22,500 bases of DNA from Chrysomallon squamiferum (GCA_012295275.1 CM022677.1:17880940-17903439); one strand, 5' to 3'; positions 1-11,002 are shown, counted from the first letter of the stretch. Translations and numbers: made by a program. Notes: a model not told the origin generated them from the sequence alone.

Positions 1-475
1 CCTTTTCAGAAACTTATATATAATATAAATGGGTTTTTTTATGTCGTTTTTTTTAAAAATCCAAATAAAATTCCAACAAAAACAAACAAAAAAAAAAAAA
101 AAATTATCCTTTATACAAAAATTATCAGTCTATTTTTTTTTTTTTTTTTTTAGTTGTTTTTTTTTTCCACCTAACCAGATCTCCACAAAACACTCTGGAT
201 ACAGTTACATGTAACACTTAGTAACATAAGCTCCATAATTTTAGGATACGGATATCAGGTTACCTTTGCTCCATACCAAACTGTGTATCCAGTTACTAAT
301 AACACTAATAACAGTATTTCCACGTTTCAGATTAAATAATTGATTTTTTTTTCTTTCACTCAATGTTATTGTTATGCTAATGTGAATAATATTTGTTAAT
401 TTTTTAAAATTATTTTATTTTTTTTTCATCCTTGGCTGTTGGATATTAGTTATATTACGCAGTTTTCTCTTCTCT
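1..475. other. AT-rich non-coding DNA with A/T homopolymers
   Basis: No gene is visible. The segment has T and A runs of 8-20 bases and a GTTAC-rich patch at about 200-300. That patch contains the 12-bp palindrome GTTACATGTAAC at 204-215. Open frames here are made of homopolymer codons (Lys, Phe) and carry no recognisable domain. Confidence 0.6.
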
Positions 476-648
476 TCTCTCTCTCTCTCTCTCTTAGTTT
501 TTCTGTCTTTCTGTTTCTTGGACTCTCTCTCTCTCATCTTATTGTTTTCTCTGTCATGTCTGTCCAGTCTCTCTCACAGAATACTAGAAATTTTTTTCTC
601 TTTCCCTTTGTTTCTCTGTCTCTCTCTCATGGATGTTTATAATACTAC

Positions 649-652
<4 letters not shown>
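476..652 (+). repeat. Imperfect CT/TCTG-rich tract
   Basis: Short CTCT blocks at 476-495 and 522-536 alternate with TTTCTGTC-type words. This is a degraded flank of the pure (CT)39 tract that follows. Confidence 0.7.

Positions 653-731
<79 letters not shown>
653..731 (+). repeat. (CT)39 microsatellite
   Basis: An uninterrupted CT dinucleotide tract of 39 units. It is followed by an AT/AC tail (CATACATATACATATAC). The Ser-Leu open frames across it are repeat translations. Confidence 0.98.
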
Positions 732-734
<3 letters not shown>

Positions 735-739
735 CATAT

Positions 740-1247
740 ACATATACAACAAATTTAATTTTACAGGATAGAAACTTTAGTCAAAGGATGAAATTTCATG
801 ACACTGGTTTTTTTTTTGGGTTTTTTTAAACTCTTAGTAAGTTTATCATTCCAGCATTACAACAGGAATCTGTTATTAACAGATTACATTTCCTAACTGA
901 AACAATTAACTTTAAAAAAAAACACACTAATCACATTCCATTGTTCTGTTGTGAAATTTGAGAATTTAAATTAACCATTTAAACATTGTTTGTTTTGTTC
1001 CCTTTTTTCTTCTATTTTATTTTTTTTTTTAATTATAAAACTATTTACTCTTTATGTGAACTGCTTAAAACATCTGAATTTTCATTTTTACTTTTCATGG
1101 TCATTTAATTTTTTTTTTTTTTTGAAATGAAACAATAGATATCATATTTCATTGATTATAGTTTGTCACTCTGACAAGGTCAAAATATTAAAATAGCAAT
1201 TGATTGTCTTGCTATTTCATCAGATAAAATTTTAAAAATATAATCAA
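740..1247. other. AT-rich non-coding DNA
   Basis: Unique but AT-rich sequence with several T runs of 9-15 bases. I see no ORF, RNA gene or repeat family that I can defend in this stretch. Confidence 0.5.
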
Positions 1248-1555
1248 ACCCTTTCAAAGTTCATATTTAAATTAAGATGATGTGCATTCATGTTTTTACT
1301 TATTATAATCCAGCTGTTATGAATGTCTGGGATTTTAAAAATGAAAAAAAAACAACAAAAAATAAACAAAAAATTTTTAAAACCTTTAACCCTTTCAAAT
1401 CTGACATTATCTAAAATAGATACAATACGAAATATAATTTTTTTTTTTTTTTTTTTTTAAATACTTTCATCCTTTCAAAGTTCATATTTAAAACATAAAA
1501 AGACCTGCATTCATGTTTCAGCGTGTTCTATACCATCTGTTATGTGTGTACGCAC
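1247..1555 (+). repeat. Diverged duplication, offset 222 bp
   Basis: The block starting CCTTTCAAAGTTCATATTTA at about 1250 recurs at 1471. Both copies continue, with differences, into a shared GCATTCATGTTT word and then a similar CTGTTATG word. A partial third CCCTTTCAAAT word lies at about 1390. The (T)n tract at about 1440-1458 separates the copies. Confidence 0.75.
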
Positions 1556-1737
1556 CTTTAGATAACCTTTGCAGAGATTTCAATTTTTAGCAGATAACAG
1601 GTATGAGCTGGTTTTTGTGGTCGTTTTCAATCGTTCATTGTCAGAGCCTATCAAGGTGTTAACTCGCTGTATTTCTGGTTAATGTCTCATCTACCTGTGA
1701 GTCTACCTGCGACTGATGAATAAAATGCATTACCTAA

Positions 1738-1930
1738 TTTTTAGAAGTTAATGGATTTTATTACTTTACTGATTAAGACGGCCAATTGTGAAAAGATTTA
1801 AAATAAATAAATAAATAAATAAATACATCATTTTAGAAGTTAATGGATTTTATTACTTTACTAATTAGACATTGCTAATTATGAAAGATTTAAAATCAAT
1901 AAATCAATAAATCAATCAATAAATAAATCA
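1738..1930 (+). repeat. Two-copy 92-bp duplication with AAAT tails
   Basis: TTAGAAGTTAATGGATTTTA occurs at 1741 and at 1833. Each copy continues through an AATT-TGAAA-AGATTTAAAAT region into an (AAAT)n or (AATC)n tail. The spacing and tails suggest tandem duplication through the tetranucleotide tract. Confidence 0.85.
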
Positions 1931-2041
1931 AGAACATCAAGGAAAAAAAAAAAAAAATAATAATAATAAAAGGAAGGAATGATAAAAGATTATACTTAGA
2001 TAGTTAATGTTATTTAGCCTTAAAGAACTAAACAGGAACAA

Positions 2042-3000
2042 CTTAGCAGCAAAAGGGTTAACTGCAATGTACCATGATCTCTTCACTTTTTGATGGTAAG
2101 AAACCAAGTAGATTTCATTTTAACATCATTTAGACCGGGAAGTATGTTTAAAGTTGAGACACAAAAATATCACTTGGCAGCAAAAGGGTTAACTGCAAAC
2201 CTCCCATGATCTGTGCAAAATGTTATGGTTAAGAATCCAAGCAGACTTGTTTAGCCCAGAAAAGGGTTAAACAGCATTTCTCAGTCATTGTGTGTTTAAA
2301 GTCAAGAAGACAAGACATTATTTAGCATTAAAAGGGTTAACTACAATGAACCTACACACTTTTAATGGTAAGAAACCAAACAGGTTTCATTTTGACATTA
2401 TTTAGTCCCTACAAGGGTTAAACTTTATATCTCAGTCATTGTAGTGTTTACAGTCAAGACATTGCTTTATTCAGCAGTAAAAGAGTTAATGAAAAATATT
2501 CCATGATCTACTCACTTTTAACTGTAAGAAACCAAATAGGTTTCATTTTGACATTATTTAGCCCTACGAGGGTTAAACTTTATATCTCAGTCATTGTATG
2601 TTTACAGTCAAGACATTGCTTTATTCAGCAGTAAAAGAGTTAATGAAAAATATTCCATGATCTAAACTGAAAAAACCAAATAGATTTCCATTATTCATCT
2701 TAAACTTTATATCTCAGTCATTGTATGTTTACAGTCAAGACATTGCTTTATTCAGCAGTAAAAGAGTTAACTACAATCTACCATGATCTACTCACTTTTA
2801 ACTGTAAGAAACTAAATAGATTTCATTTTGACATTATTCAGCCCTACGAGGGTTAAACTTTATATCTCAGTCATTGTAATGTTTTACAGTCGAGACGTTG
2901 CTTTATACAGCACTAAAAGAGTTAATGAAAAATATTCCATGATCTGTGCACTTCTCAAAAGATTAAGAATCCAAGCAGACTTATTTAACACCGTGTAGGT
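2042..3000 (+). repeat. Seven-copy tandem array (about 127-155 bp)
   Basis: Each unit begins with a word like AGCAGTAAAAGRGTTAA and continues with CCATGATCT, then a CACTTTTAA-GTAAGAAACCAA block. Next come TTTCATTTTGACATTATTTAG and GGGTTAAACTTTATATCTCAG, and the unit ends with GTTTACAGTCAAGACATTGC. The GTTAA anchors lie near 2057, 2189, 2337, 2486, 2640, 2767 and 2922. Copies 3-6 are most alike. Copies 2 and 7 share a distinct variant (AAGAATCCAAGCAGACTT), so the array has internal and edge subtypes. Copy 5 carries an internal deletion. No frame stays open across units. Confidence 0.93.
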
Positions 3001-3163
3001 TAATATCGCTGATAATGCACAGGGTCATTACGGTAATTTGTGTGTAGCCCTACAGACTGCCATTCTGTGTTACACTGGCAGCTTGCATTGATTGCTCCAA
3101 TAAAATTAAGCAATGATAATTCAGTTTCATTGATTAGGATCATCCCTCGATGATTAGGTTGCC

Positions 3164-3189
3164 ATGGCAGCTGTGAGGCGGAGGTGAGT
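3164..3189 (+). CDS. Possible 5' coding exon: Kozak ATG then GTGAGT donor
   Basis: The sequence GCCATGGCAGC gives an ideal animal initiation context at 3164. The frame reads Met-Ala-Ala-Val-Arg-Arg and reaches AG|GTGAGT with the junction at 3183/3184, a near-consensus 5' splice site. The surrounding 2980-3290 is less repetitive and more GC-rich than its flanks, and a CCAAT word lies about 65 bp upstream. No downstream exon can be named and the peptide is far too short to identify. The whole arrangement could be chance. Confidence 0.2.
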
Positions 3190-3323
3190 TATTGCGTGTG
3201 AAATATTGCACGTTATTTAAAAAAAAAAAAATAATAATAATTTCTCGCCGGTTTTTGCAAACACCTGCTGATGTTGTGGTTGTTCTTGTTTGTGGATAAT
3301 TTAATTTCTGTTTTCTGGTGTAG

Positions 3324-3650
3324 TCTGTGTGTGTGTGTGTGTTTCTTGTCTGTTTGTCTGTGAGTGCGTGTGTGCATGTGTGTTTCTTGTCTGTTTGTCT
3401 CTGTGTGTGCGTGTGTTTCTTGTCTGTTTGTGAGTGTGTGTGCATGTTTGTGTATATGTGTGTGTGCATGTGCTTTCAGTGTTGGATGTTGTGGTGTGTT
3501 TATATCTTTGATGAGTTTGTGTGTTCTTTGAGAATGTATCTTGCGTATGATGTGTTGGAATGTATTTATGTGTGTTTGTGTGTATGTATGTGTGTATGTA
3601 TGTGTGTTTGTGTGTGTGTATTTCTGTGGTGTGTGATTGTATGTGTTTTG
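3324..3650 (+). repeat. GT-rich degenerate minisatellite
   Basis: TG dinucleotides are mixed with a larger repeat, TTTCTTGTCTGTTTGT, that recurs three times at about 33-40 bp spacing (near 3341, 3384 and 3417). The rest is TGTGTATG/TGTTTGTG. Open Cys-Val frames on + and Thr-His frames on - are repeat translations. Confidence 0.9.
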
Positions 3651-3766
3651 AAAACGCTTGGTGTGTACTGTATTTCATGCTTGTGGGAGTGAGAGAGAGA
3701 AATTAATATTTAAATAAATTAATAAATAATTATACATATTAAGAAAAACGTAATTAAATAGAAGAA

Positions 3767-3793
3767 ACACACACACACACACACACACACACA
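3767..3793 (+). repeat. (AC)13 microsatellite
   Basis: An uninterrupted AC dinucleotide tract. Confidence 0.95.
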
Positions 3794-3810
3794 GAGAAAT
3801 ATTACAAATA

Positions 3811-3902
3811 CATTTTAAACAAGGCATACACAAATCCCAAAACATTTTAAACAAAGCATAAACAAATCCCAAAACAAAAAAAAAAAAAAAAAAAAAAAAA
3901 AA
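3811..3902 (+). repeat. Two 32-bp direct repeats plus poly(A)
   Basis: The unit at 3811-3842 (CATTTTAAACAAGGCATACA then CAAATCCCAAAA) is repeated directly at 3843-3874 with two substitutions. A run of A follows at 3876-3902. The poly(A) could be a retroposon tail, but no retroposed body is recognisable upstream. Confidence 0.9.
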
Positions 3903-4039
3903 CCTCCAGCAGTATTAGTGAAACAGGTCAGCCAAATTGATTCCATGTCTGTCTGAATCGCTGAATCATTCGTTCACATCTCAGTTAGTCTGATCAATGC
4001 GCACGGTTACCTCATTGCGTGAAATCCCCATCAACCTCT

Positions 4040-4490
4040 GTCAGAGCTGGTTACTGTCAGTGGTTACATTGTGCTTTTTCTAAACACGGTTACACACTGG
4101 GTTTTTTCTAAACTACAGAATTAGTTTTACATTGAAGATTTAGTTTCAGGGTAAGAGTTGGTTACAGTCAGTGGTTTTCTGCTTTTTCTAAACCCAGTTA
4201 CAGAAATTTGGTTACATCTGTTTTTCTAAACACATTGGTTTTTTTCAAAACTGCAGAATTAGTTTTACATTGAAGATTTAGTTTCAGGGTAAGAGTTGGT
4301 TACAGTCAGTGGTTACACTTTGCTTTTTCGAAATCTTGGTTACATTTTGTTTTTCTAAACCTGGTTACACTCGGTATTTTACTGTAACCAGATTACTTTA
4401 TTATTTGATAATTAATTTTTACAATGAAGAGTTGGTTAATATCAGTGGTTACATTTTATTTTTTCTAAACCTGGTTACACATTGAGGTTT
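4040..4490 (+). repeat. Four-copy GGTTAC-rich tandem array
   Basis: Anchors of the form GAGTTGGTTACAGTCAGTGG lie at 4042, 4155, 4293 and 4429, giving periods of about 111-138 bp. Units contain repeated GGTTACA-(N)-TTTTCTAAAC words and a shared block AGAATTAGTTTTACATTGAAG followed by a TTTAGTTTCAGGG word. Copies 1 to 3 are closest; the fourth is diverged. Confidence 0.88.
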
Positions 4491-4594
4491 TTAAGAGAAT
4501 CATTGCTTATCAATACATTTCATCATACAGTCTGACAATTCTGGAATCTTACACGATAAACCAACTTTATGTCAAGTTTATTACTGTTTAAATT

Positions 4595-4830
4595 AGATGT
4601 AGATGATGATGATGATGAAAATATGATAAATTTGATGAACATGACAGAGATTATGATGAAAAGATGATAGTAATGATGATGAAATGATCATGACTGTGAT
4701 AATGACGATATAAAAAAAATGATAATAATGACGGATATTATAGTGATAATGATAATGATAATCATCATAAGAACACGATGATCAAAACAGTAACATCAGT
4801 ATGATGATGATGATGATGAAGATAATGTCT
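4595..4830 (+). repeat. Imperfect (GAT)n/(GATAAT)n tract
   Basis: GATGATGAT blocks at 4600-4620 and 4802-4820 flank a degraded GATAAT/GATGAA interior. The Asp-rich reading frames contain stops and are not coding. Confidence 0.9.
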
Positions 4831-4860
4831 TTGTTGTTATGATTAACCTGTTTCTGTCAA

Positions 4861-4959
4861 TTTTTTTTTTTTTTTTTTTTTTTTTTACAACTTTTCCCCA
4901 TCAACTCTTCATCAAGTTTTTCTTGTTTTGGTTTTTAAAAAAAAAAAAAAAAAAAAAAA
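4861..4959 (+). repeat. Poly(T)26 and poly(A)23 pair
   Basis: T runs at 4861-4886 and A at 4937-4959, about 50 bp apart. They could pair as an inverted repeat. They lie directly upstream of the EF-hand-like candidate exon. Confidence 0.9.
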
Positions 4960-4998
4960 TAGAACCAAAACCTGATCTAATTCCAATACAATTTGCAG

Positions 4999-5057
4999 AC
5001 GTTGACAACGACGGCAATGTTTCATGTCATGATGTAATGTATTACCCCATGAAATAA
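4999..5057 (+). CDS. Possible terminal exon with one EF-hand-like loop (partial)
   Basis: A 3' splice-like AATTTGCAG ends at 4998 and is followed by a short frame that stops at TAA 5055-5057. Reading across the junction gives DVDNDGNVSCHD, then VMYYPMK and stop. This matches the EF-hand calcium-binding loop: Asp at positions 1, 3 and 5, Gly 6, hydrophobic 8, Ser 9. Position 12 is Asp, where Glu is usual. The first Asp codon would be split by the intron. Only half an EF-hand is present, no upstream helix exon was found in the window, and the pyrimidine tract before the acceptor is weak. The GAC/AAC-rich codons may also be a degraded GAC repeat. It could be a real last exon, a pseudo-exon or chance. 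Confidence 0.25.
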
Positions 5058-5185
5058 GAAATTGGTCATGTGACAGGAAGCTGACCTTGTCTCTGTAACA
5101 TCGGTTGTTTTGTAATGACGAAATTAACTCTAGCTGCAGGGATTGAAAAATTGAGGCTGCACAGAAATAGAATTATTTCTGGTGG

Positions 5186-5222
<37 letters not shown>
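5186..5222 (+). repeat. Poly(A)37
   Basis: An uninterrupted run of A. It could be a retroposition tail, but 5058-5185 upstream does not match a known element that I recognise. Confidence 0.9.
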
Positions 5223-5227
<5 letters not shown>

Positions 5228-5307
5228 AGAAAAGGATCTTTTGGTGATGAATCTTTATTTTTCTATTTTTTTTAAAAATCACTTCCGTATAATTACATTG
5301 CTTTGTT

Positions 5308-5336
5308 ATTTTTTTTGTTGTTGTTGTTGTTGTTGT
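5308..5336 (+). repeat. (GTT)n microsatellite
   Basis: About eight GTT units directly after a T run. Confidence 0.9.
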
Positions 5337-5497
5337 GGTTTTATAGAAATATTCTGCAAATACTATTTTAAAAAAAAAACAAAAAAAACATGTCTGTTTT
5401 CTTTCCATTTCTCTCTAAATTTAGAACTGTGTGTATGTGTGTCCTTAATTCCCTCATTTCATTTCTTTTTTTCTAAATTCAGAATCAGTGTGTGTAT

Positions 5498-5498
5498 G

Positions 5499-5528
<30 letters not shown>
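5498..5528 (+). repeat. (TCTG)n microsatellite
   Basis: Seven TCTG units after a TGTGTATG stretch. A similar GTGTGTATGTG word occurs at 5430, where both copies follow a TTCTCTAAATT/TTTCTAAATTC word. That is a local duplication with an offset of about 60 bp. Confidence 0.85.
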
Positions 5529-5529
<1 letters not shown>

Positions 5530-5774
5530 ATGGATTTATGGAGGTAAAACACAACATACCAACAAACACACTTTCCATGTTTCTCTAAATTAAAGATTCT
5601 GTATGATGTAACTGTGTCTGTCTCCCAGTTTACTTTTGATTCATCCTTTCAAATGTGGATATTAAACATCAGAAAAGGGAGACAGACAGAAACACAGACA
5701 AACAGCTGTATTAAACTGCTATTACTATTTAAATAGTCAGCCAAACTATTTAAATATCCAGTGGATTGCTGTAT

Positions 5775-6065
<291 letters not shown>

Positions 6066-6119
6066 TACATTTGCTGAATTAACCACACTAAGTTTCAATA
6101 CATTAAACAAGTGAAACAA

Positions 6120-6510
6120 TCAACCTGATCGCTCAATCTCTCTGCATGGATGTTCCAAATTGCCGTTTTTTTCCGAAATCTTCTGGATCGCGTTGATGGT
6201 TTTACAATTCTCTTCAGCCAGAGTCCATCTCCTGCTGAGAGTGTAATTGCCTCTGTATTGTTTCGGCAATTTTTAATTGTCTCCCTTGGCCAACGTTGCC
6301 GTCCCCTGTGTGTGTGGGGAAGTGTCTGTTCTGTCCGTCTGTCTTTGCGTTAAATCCGTCTGTGAGTCCGTCTGTGAGTCCGTCGGGGGTGTCGTTGGTG
6401 CAGATGCTAACCCAATTAGCGACGATTGCGTCTTATTCGCGTTTGTTTCAGTCTCTTGACCATTGTCCAGTTCATTGCTTGACCAATTGCAGATGTGACG
6501 TTAATCGTTG
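6120..6510. other. CpG-containing unique block
   Basis: This block is clearly more complex and richer in CpG than its surroundings (ATCGCG, GACGATTGCG, ATTCGCG, GACGTTAATCG). It contains a 9-bp inverted repeat, AAATTGCCG near 6158 and CGGCAATTT near 6264, and a GTCCGTCTGTGA direct repeat at about 6355-6385. A 67-codon frame from 6150 has no recognised domain. It could be a promoter-like or exon-like remnant, but I cannot assign a product. Confidence 0.4.
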
Positions 6511-6514
6511 TCCT

Positions 6515-6705
6515 TGTATTTGTGTGTTTGTGTATTTGTGTTTGTGTATTTGTGTTTGTGTGTTTGTGTATTTGTGTTTGTGTGTGTGTGTTTGTGTTTG
6601 TGTATTTGTGTTTGTGTGTTTGTCTTTGTGTGTGTTTGTGTGTTTGTGTTTGTGTATTTGTGTGCGCGTGTGTGTGTGTGTATGTTTGTGTTTGCTTGTG
6701 CATGC
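6515..6705 (+). repeat. TG/TTTG degenerate tandem tract
   Basis: Interleaved TGTGTTTG and TGTATTTG words form a higher-order repeat of about 12-18 bp, ending in a pure TG stretch at 6668-6682. The Cys-Val and Thr-His open frames on both strands are repeat translations. Confidence 0.93.
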
Positions 6706-6799
6706 ACTTCATGATTATAAGTATTTACATATATACACATAAAATACACAAACATGCACACATAAACAACAGACATACTGATATAAAACACACAGATAG

Positions 6800-7110
6800 C
6801 ATGCCTGTTTTTGAAAAGTCCCAGATAACATGTTTTTTTAAATGTTTTTATTTTATTAGAGAGCATGTTTTTTTTTAAAACATTCCAGAAGACATGAGTT
6901 TGAAAGTTTAAGACTTTCCAGATAGGATGGATAACTTAAAATATATTTACAGACTGGTTCGTTTTGAAACTTTCCAGATTAGCAAAGCCTTGAAAACTTT
7001 GAGGATACCATAAACCTTGAAAGCTGAAAACCTTCTGGAGAGCTTGTCTTTAAAACTTTATGGACAGTTTGCCTTTAAAACTCGACATGCAAACTTTTTC
7101 AGAAAAATGC
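6800..7110 (+). repeat. Degenerate short repeat (about 25-55 bp units)
   Basis: Units share a CCAGATARCATG-like head and a TTTGAAAACTTT-like tail. Heads occur near 6820, 6884, 6918, 6975, 7004, 7034, 7060 and 7085. Divergence is high, so this is an old array. Confidence 0.65.
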
Positions 7111-8060
7111 ATTTAACACTTACTGAATGGACAAACTTGTAAAACTTTTTATTATGTTGTTTTTTGCCTCTTTTTTTTTTTTTTTTTCATTTAAATTATA
7201 GAGCTTTTTAAAAGCTTTTTTTTTCAATGCTGCATTTGTGATTTCCTGAGCATAAAATTACTTAAAGCATATTTAACAGCATTAAATCCATTTTTTTTCT
7301 GTGTGTATGTATGGAGATTTCAAAACTCTTTTCATACCATTTGAACGTGGTGAATTATGATGTTTCATAAGTACATCTTCCTGTTGCATTGTGAAAACAA
7401 AATCATTGCCTTAGATTATTTATAAAATATATATATTTTTTTTTTAACCAGCTGATACTAGCTCATAGTATGTTCGTTGTAGATGGTGGAAAATTTAACG
7501 TTTTCTGTGTCATAAGGACATACAAAATCTGTAATTTTAAAATTTTGTTTCTGAAGTTGTTCTATCAAATTAGTCTTTAAGGACATTTTATTTATTTACT
7601 ATTTGTTTTTTTTTTTTGTCTTTTTTTACTAAGTTATAGTGTAGTTAATACTACTCATGCCATTTGATTTGCCATCTCTTACAAAACTCGAAGAAAAATG
7701 TAAAAAAAAAAGCAAGTAGAAGGGGTGGGTGGAAAAAGAACCAAAAACAAAGAACCGAACAAACCAAACACTGAAATTGAATTGTAAAAACACCTACCCT
7801 TTGTCCACTTACTATCATTAATGTCATTTGTCTTTTCTAAATCAGTGTATTTATACAACATCATTGTTGTGACTGATAGAGCTACCATCTCTTAACACAG
7901 ATGATGTTGTAAATTCAGTTATTCCTGTGCAGTTACAAATCTTTGGTGAGTCTTCTCTGAATGGCTCTTGTTGGCAATGTTAAAGGTTAAATTTACGCTT
8001 TTCTCTCTCGCGTGTAACAGAATCTATTAAATGTCTGCAGTGTAATTACAACCCTTGTTG
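7110..8060. other. AT-rich non-coding DNA, no gene recognised
   Basis: T runs of 10-18 bases and AT-rich unique sequence. An acceptor-like TTTTCTCTCTCGCGTGTAAC followed by AG ends near 8031, and a GTGAGT lies at 7947, but no open exon connects them. A 69-codon minus-strand frame at 7679-7888 has no domain signature. Confidence 0.5.
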
Positions 8061-8068
8061 TCATTTCC

Positions 8069-8130
8069 AACAACAACAACAACAACAACAAACAACAACA
8101 GCAACAACAAAGAACAAAATAAAAATAAAA
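8069..8130 (+). repeat. (CAA)n microsatellite
   Basis: CAA units with two interruptions, grading into an A-rich AAAAAG tract to about 8160. Confidence 0.95.
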
Positions 8131-8419
8131 AAGGGCTTAGAAAAAGAAAAAGAAGAAAAAATCTTCTTGTTCATTGACGTCATAAAACATTTGGTTTGTT
8201 GAAAAATATATTGCACTGACAGGGTTTTATAATCATCCTAGTCTCTTTATGAATTACTTGTATATGCTATTACAAGAATTTCTGTTTTTGAAAATCAAAA
8301 TTCTCTTTTGAAACAGTATTTTTAGAATTCTTTAAAAAAAAGAAAAGAATTCCTTGTAAGGCATTCATGGAAATAAAAACAACAGATATTCATTCTACCT
8401 TCAATCAAACTTGTTTTTG

Positions 8420-8545
8420 CGTCCTTTCACATTTCACAAACCAATTAACTACTTACAAGACCTTCAGCACCTTTCACGCAAACCGACCAATCAGAACCCG
8501 GCTTACAAAAACACAATGAGCCAATGAGAATGCTGCTTACAAAAA
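8420..8545 (+). promoter_or_regulatory. Three CCAAT-bearing short units, promoter-like
   Basis: CCAAT occurs at 8441, 8487 and 8521. Each is followed 10-20 bp later by an ACTTACAAG or GCTTACAAAA word. The first two are preceded by CCTTTCAC-N-CAAACC. The middle copy, ACCAATCAG, is the classical NF-Y (CCAAT-box) context. The units look like a small tandem duplication. A CpG-bearing stretch (GGCGATCCG, TCGCGGCATCGC) lies downstream at about 8580-8635. No TATA box is clear. The downstream Lys-rich frame at 8665 would be the natural target if this is a promoter. Confidence 0.4.
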
Positions 8546-8664
8546 AAAAATGTGTCCATTGAAAGAGTCTGTAGAAAACTGGCGATCCGTAAAAAACGTC
8601 CTGAAAAGTAGTTGTATTCGCGGCATCGCAAAGTTAGCTCCCTTTGTTGTTTAATTAATGCGGC

Positions 8665-8856
8665 ATGTTTGTGCACTCGAGCGTGAAGGAACTTCCACTG
8701 TTGAAACTGTTGAAACTGGTTGGTCGAAAAAGCGAGAAGCAGACGGAGATGAACGGAATAGATGAAAAGAAAAGTGTTAATAGTAATAAAAAAATAAAAG
8801 TAAAAGATGTCCTGAGAGTTGAAGTGGAAATTGATGAAATACTCGTTGAGAACTAA
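8665..8856 (+). CDS. Hypothetical 63-residue Lys-rich ORF
   Basis: This is one of the few frames in the window not made of a simple repeat. It starts at an ATG in GGCATGT context, has a hydrophobic patch (LPLLKLLKLVG, residues 10-20), then a charged KSEKQTE and DEKKSVNSNKKIKVKDVL region, and ends EVEIDEILVEN. No signal peptide, membrane segment or known domain is apparent. It lies 120-220 bp downstream of the CCAAT cluster. In AT-rich DNA a 63-codon frame can arise by chance. I do not recognise it. Confidence 0.22.
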   Translation: MFVHSSVKELPLLKLLKLVGRKSEKQTEMNGIDEKKSVNSNKKIKVKDVLRVEVEIDEILVEN

Positions 8857-8871
8857 GTCTTGTGTGAAATA

Positions 8872-9160
<289 letters not shown>

Positions 9161-9295
9161 GTCATAAAATCACTGTAATATCTTACAAGAAGGAGGATGA
9201 ATAATGGGGAAAGGAAAAAAAAAAAATGATTCAGTGAGAAAGATAAAACAGAAAAAAACAGAATCTGAGTTATGGACAAACATTCGTACTCAGTG

Positions 9296-9440
9296 ACACA
9301 GATAGACAGAGATAAGAACAGACTGAAAGATGAGAGTGGGTGAGAGAGAGAGAGAGCCAGAGAGAGACAGAGATAAAGACAGACAGAGAGAGACAGAGAC
9401 AGAGAGACACAGAGAGAGAAAAAGAGAAACAGGGACAGAG
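9296..9440 (+). repeat. GA/GACA-rich degraded tract
   Basis: AGAGAGACAGAGA words with (GACA) variants. This purine-rich tract lies between two CT tracts, so the 9024 and 9509 tracts flank an oppositely oriented GA tract, which could fold intramolecularly. Confidence 0.85.
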
Positions 9441-9504
9441 AATATACTGTTTTCACATTATCAAAAACAAGAAAAGACAATACAGAAATGTGATCAATAT
9501 GTGG

Positions 9505-10439
<935 letters not shown>

Positions 10440-10440
<1 letters not shown>

Positions 10441-10880
10441 GCAGAACATAAGTAAAATATATTAATAGCTGTCATAAATTATTAAATATATTACACGCAT
10501 GATCTAACAGATAATATCACAGCTACACGAAAATAGGTGAAGCTATTTTTGTGAAACAAACATTTGATGACATGCGTAAATGTATCATGCTGTGATGTAT
10601 GTGAAACAGGTAATATATAATTGAAGGTTAAATAAAGAAATTATACATATCTAAAATGTATATAAAATGTATTATTCATAATGACACGTAACATACATTA
10701 TACGTTATTTAATATGTAATACATTTGTACATTACAAGATATATATATATGACAAACAGTATATAATGAAATATGTAAGATGTCATGTATTATGACATGT
10801 AAAAATATTTAATATGAAATATATAAAATATATTGTACGTGATAAATGAAATATGCATCATAACATGTAATAGATCACAA
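10440..10880. repeat. Degenerate ATATGTAA/ACATGTAA-rich region
   Basis: Many related words (GAAATATGTAA, GACATGTAAAA, AATATGTAATACAT, AAATATATAAAA) recur every 30-50 bp without strict periodicity. A perfect hairpin, ATGTCAT-GTATT-ATGACAT, lies at 10780-10798. It is probably an eroded tandem array. Confidence 0.5.
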
Positions 10881-10958
10881 ATTATGAAATAAATTAAATA
10901 GAATAGGAGTGAAATACTTATATTGCTGATAATGTAACAGACACATATGTATATTTTA

Positions 10959-11002
<44 letters not shown>
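10880..11002 (+). repeat. Dispersed element copy A ending in (CT)21
   Basis: The 81-bp block 10880-10960 begins AATTATGAAATAAATTAAAT, contains GATAATGTAACAGACACAT and ends TTTTATATCTCTC, running into (CT)21 at 10961-11002. It is similar along its length to 14608-14690, which also ends in a CT tract. Sequence beyond the CT tracts differs between copies. This is the layout of a short element with a microsatellite 3' end. Confidence 0.8.

Noticed and set aside
2042-3000. CRISPR-like or telomere-like array (AAGGGTTAA words)
   Set aside because: Units are 127-155 bp, imperfect and without short identical repeats separated by unique spacers, and the GGGTTAA words are not in tandem. It is an ordinary eukaryotic tandem array.
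3301-3692. Cys-Val-rich (+) and Thr-His-rich (-) ORFs over 100 codons
   Set aside because: TG/CA repeat translations; similar frames at 6416-6878 and 18656-19054 were rejected for the same reason.
3876-3902. Poly(A) runs (also 5186-5222 and 15775-15842) as tails of processed pseudogenes or LINEs
   Set aside because: No reverse-transcriptase, gag or host-gene fragment was seen upstream of any of them, and A/T homopolymers are everywhere in the window.
7938-7955. Possible 13-nt microexon between GTGCAG and GTGAGT
   Set aside because: The pyrimidine tract is weak and such AG...GTGAGT pairs occur by chance in 22 kb; there is no other evidence.
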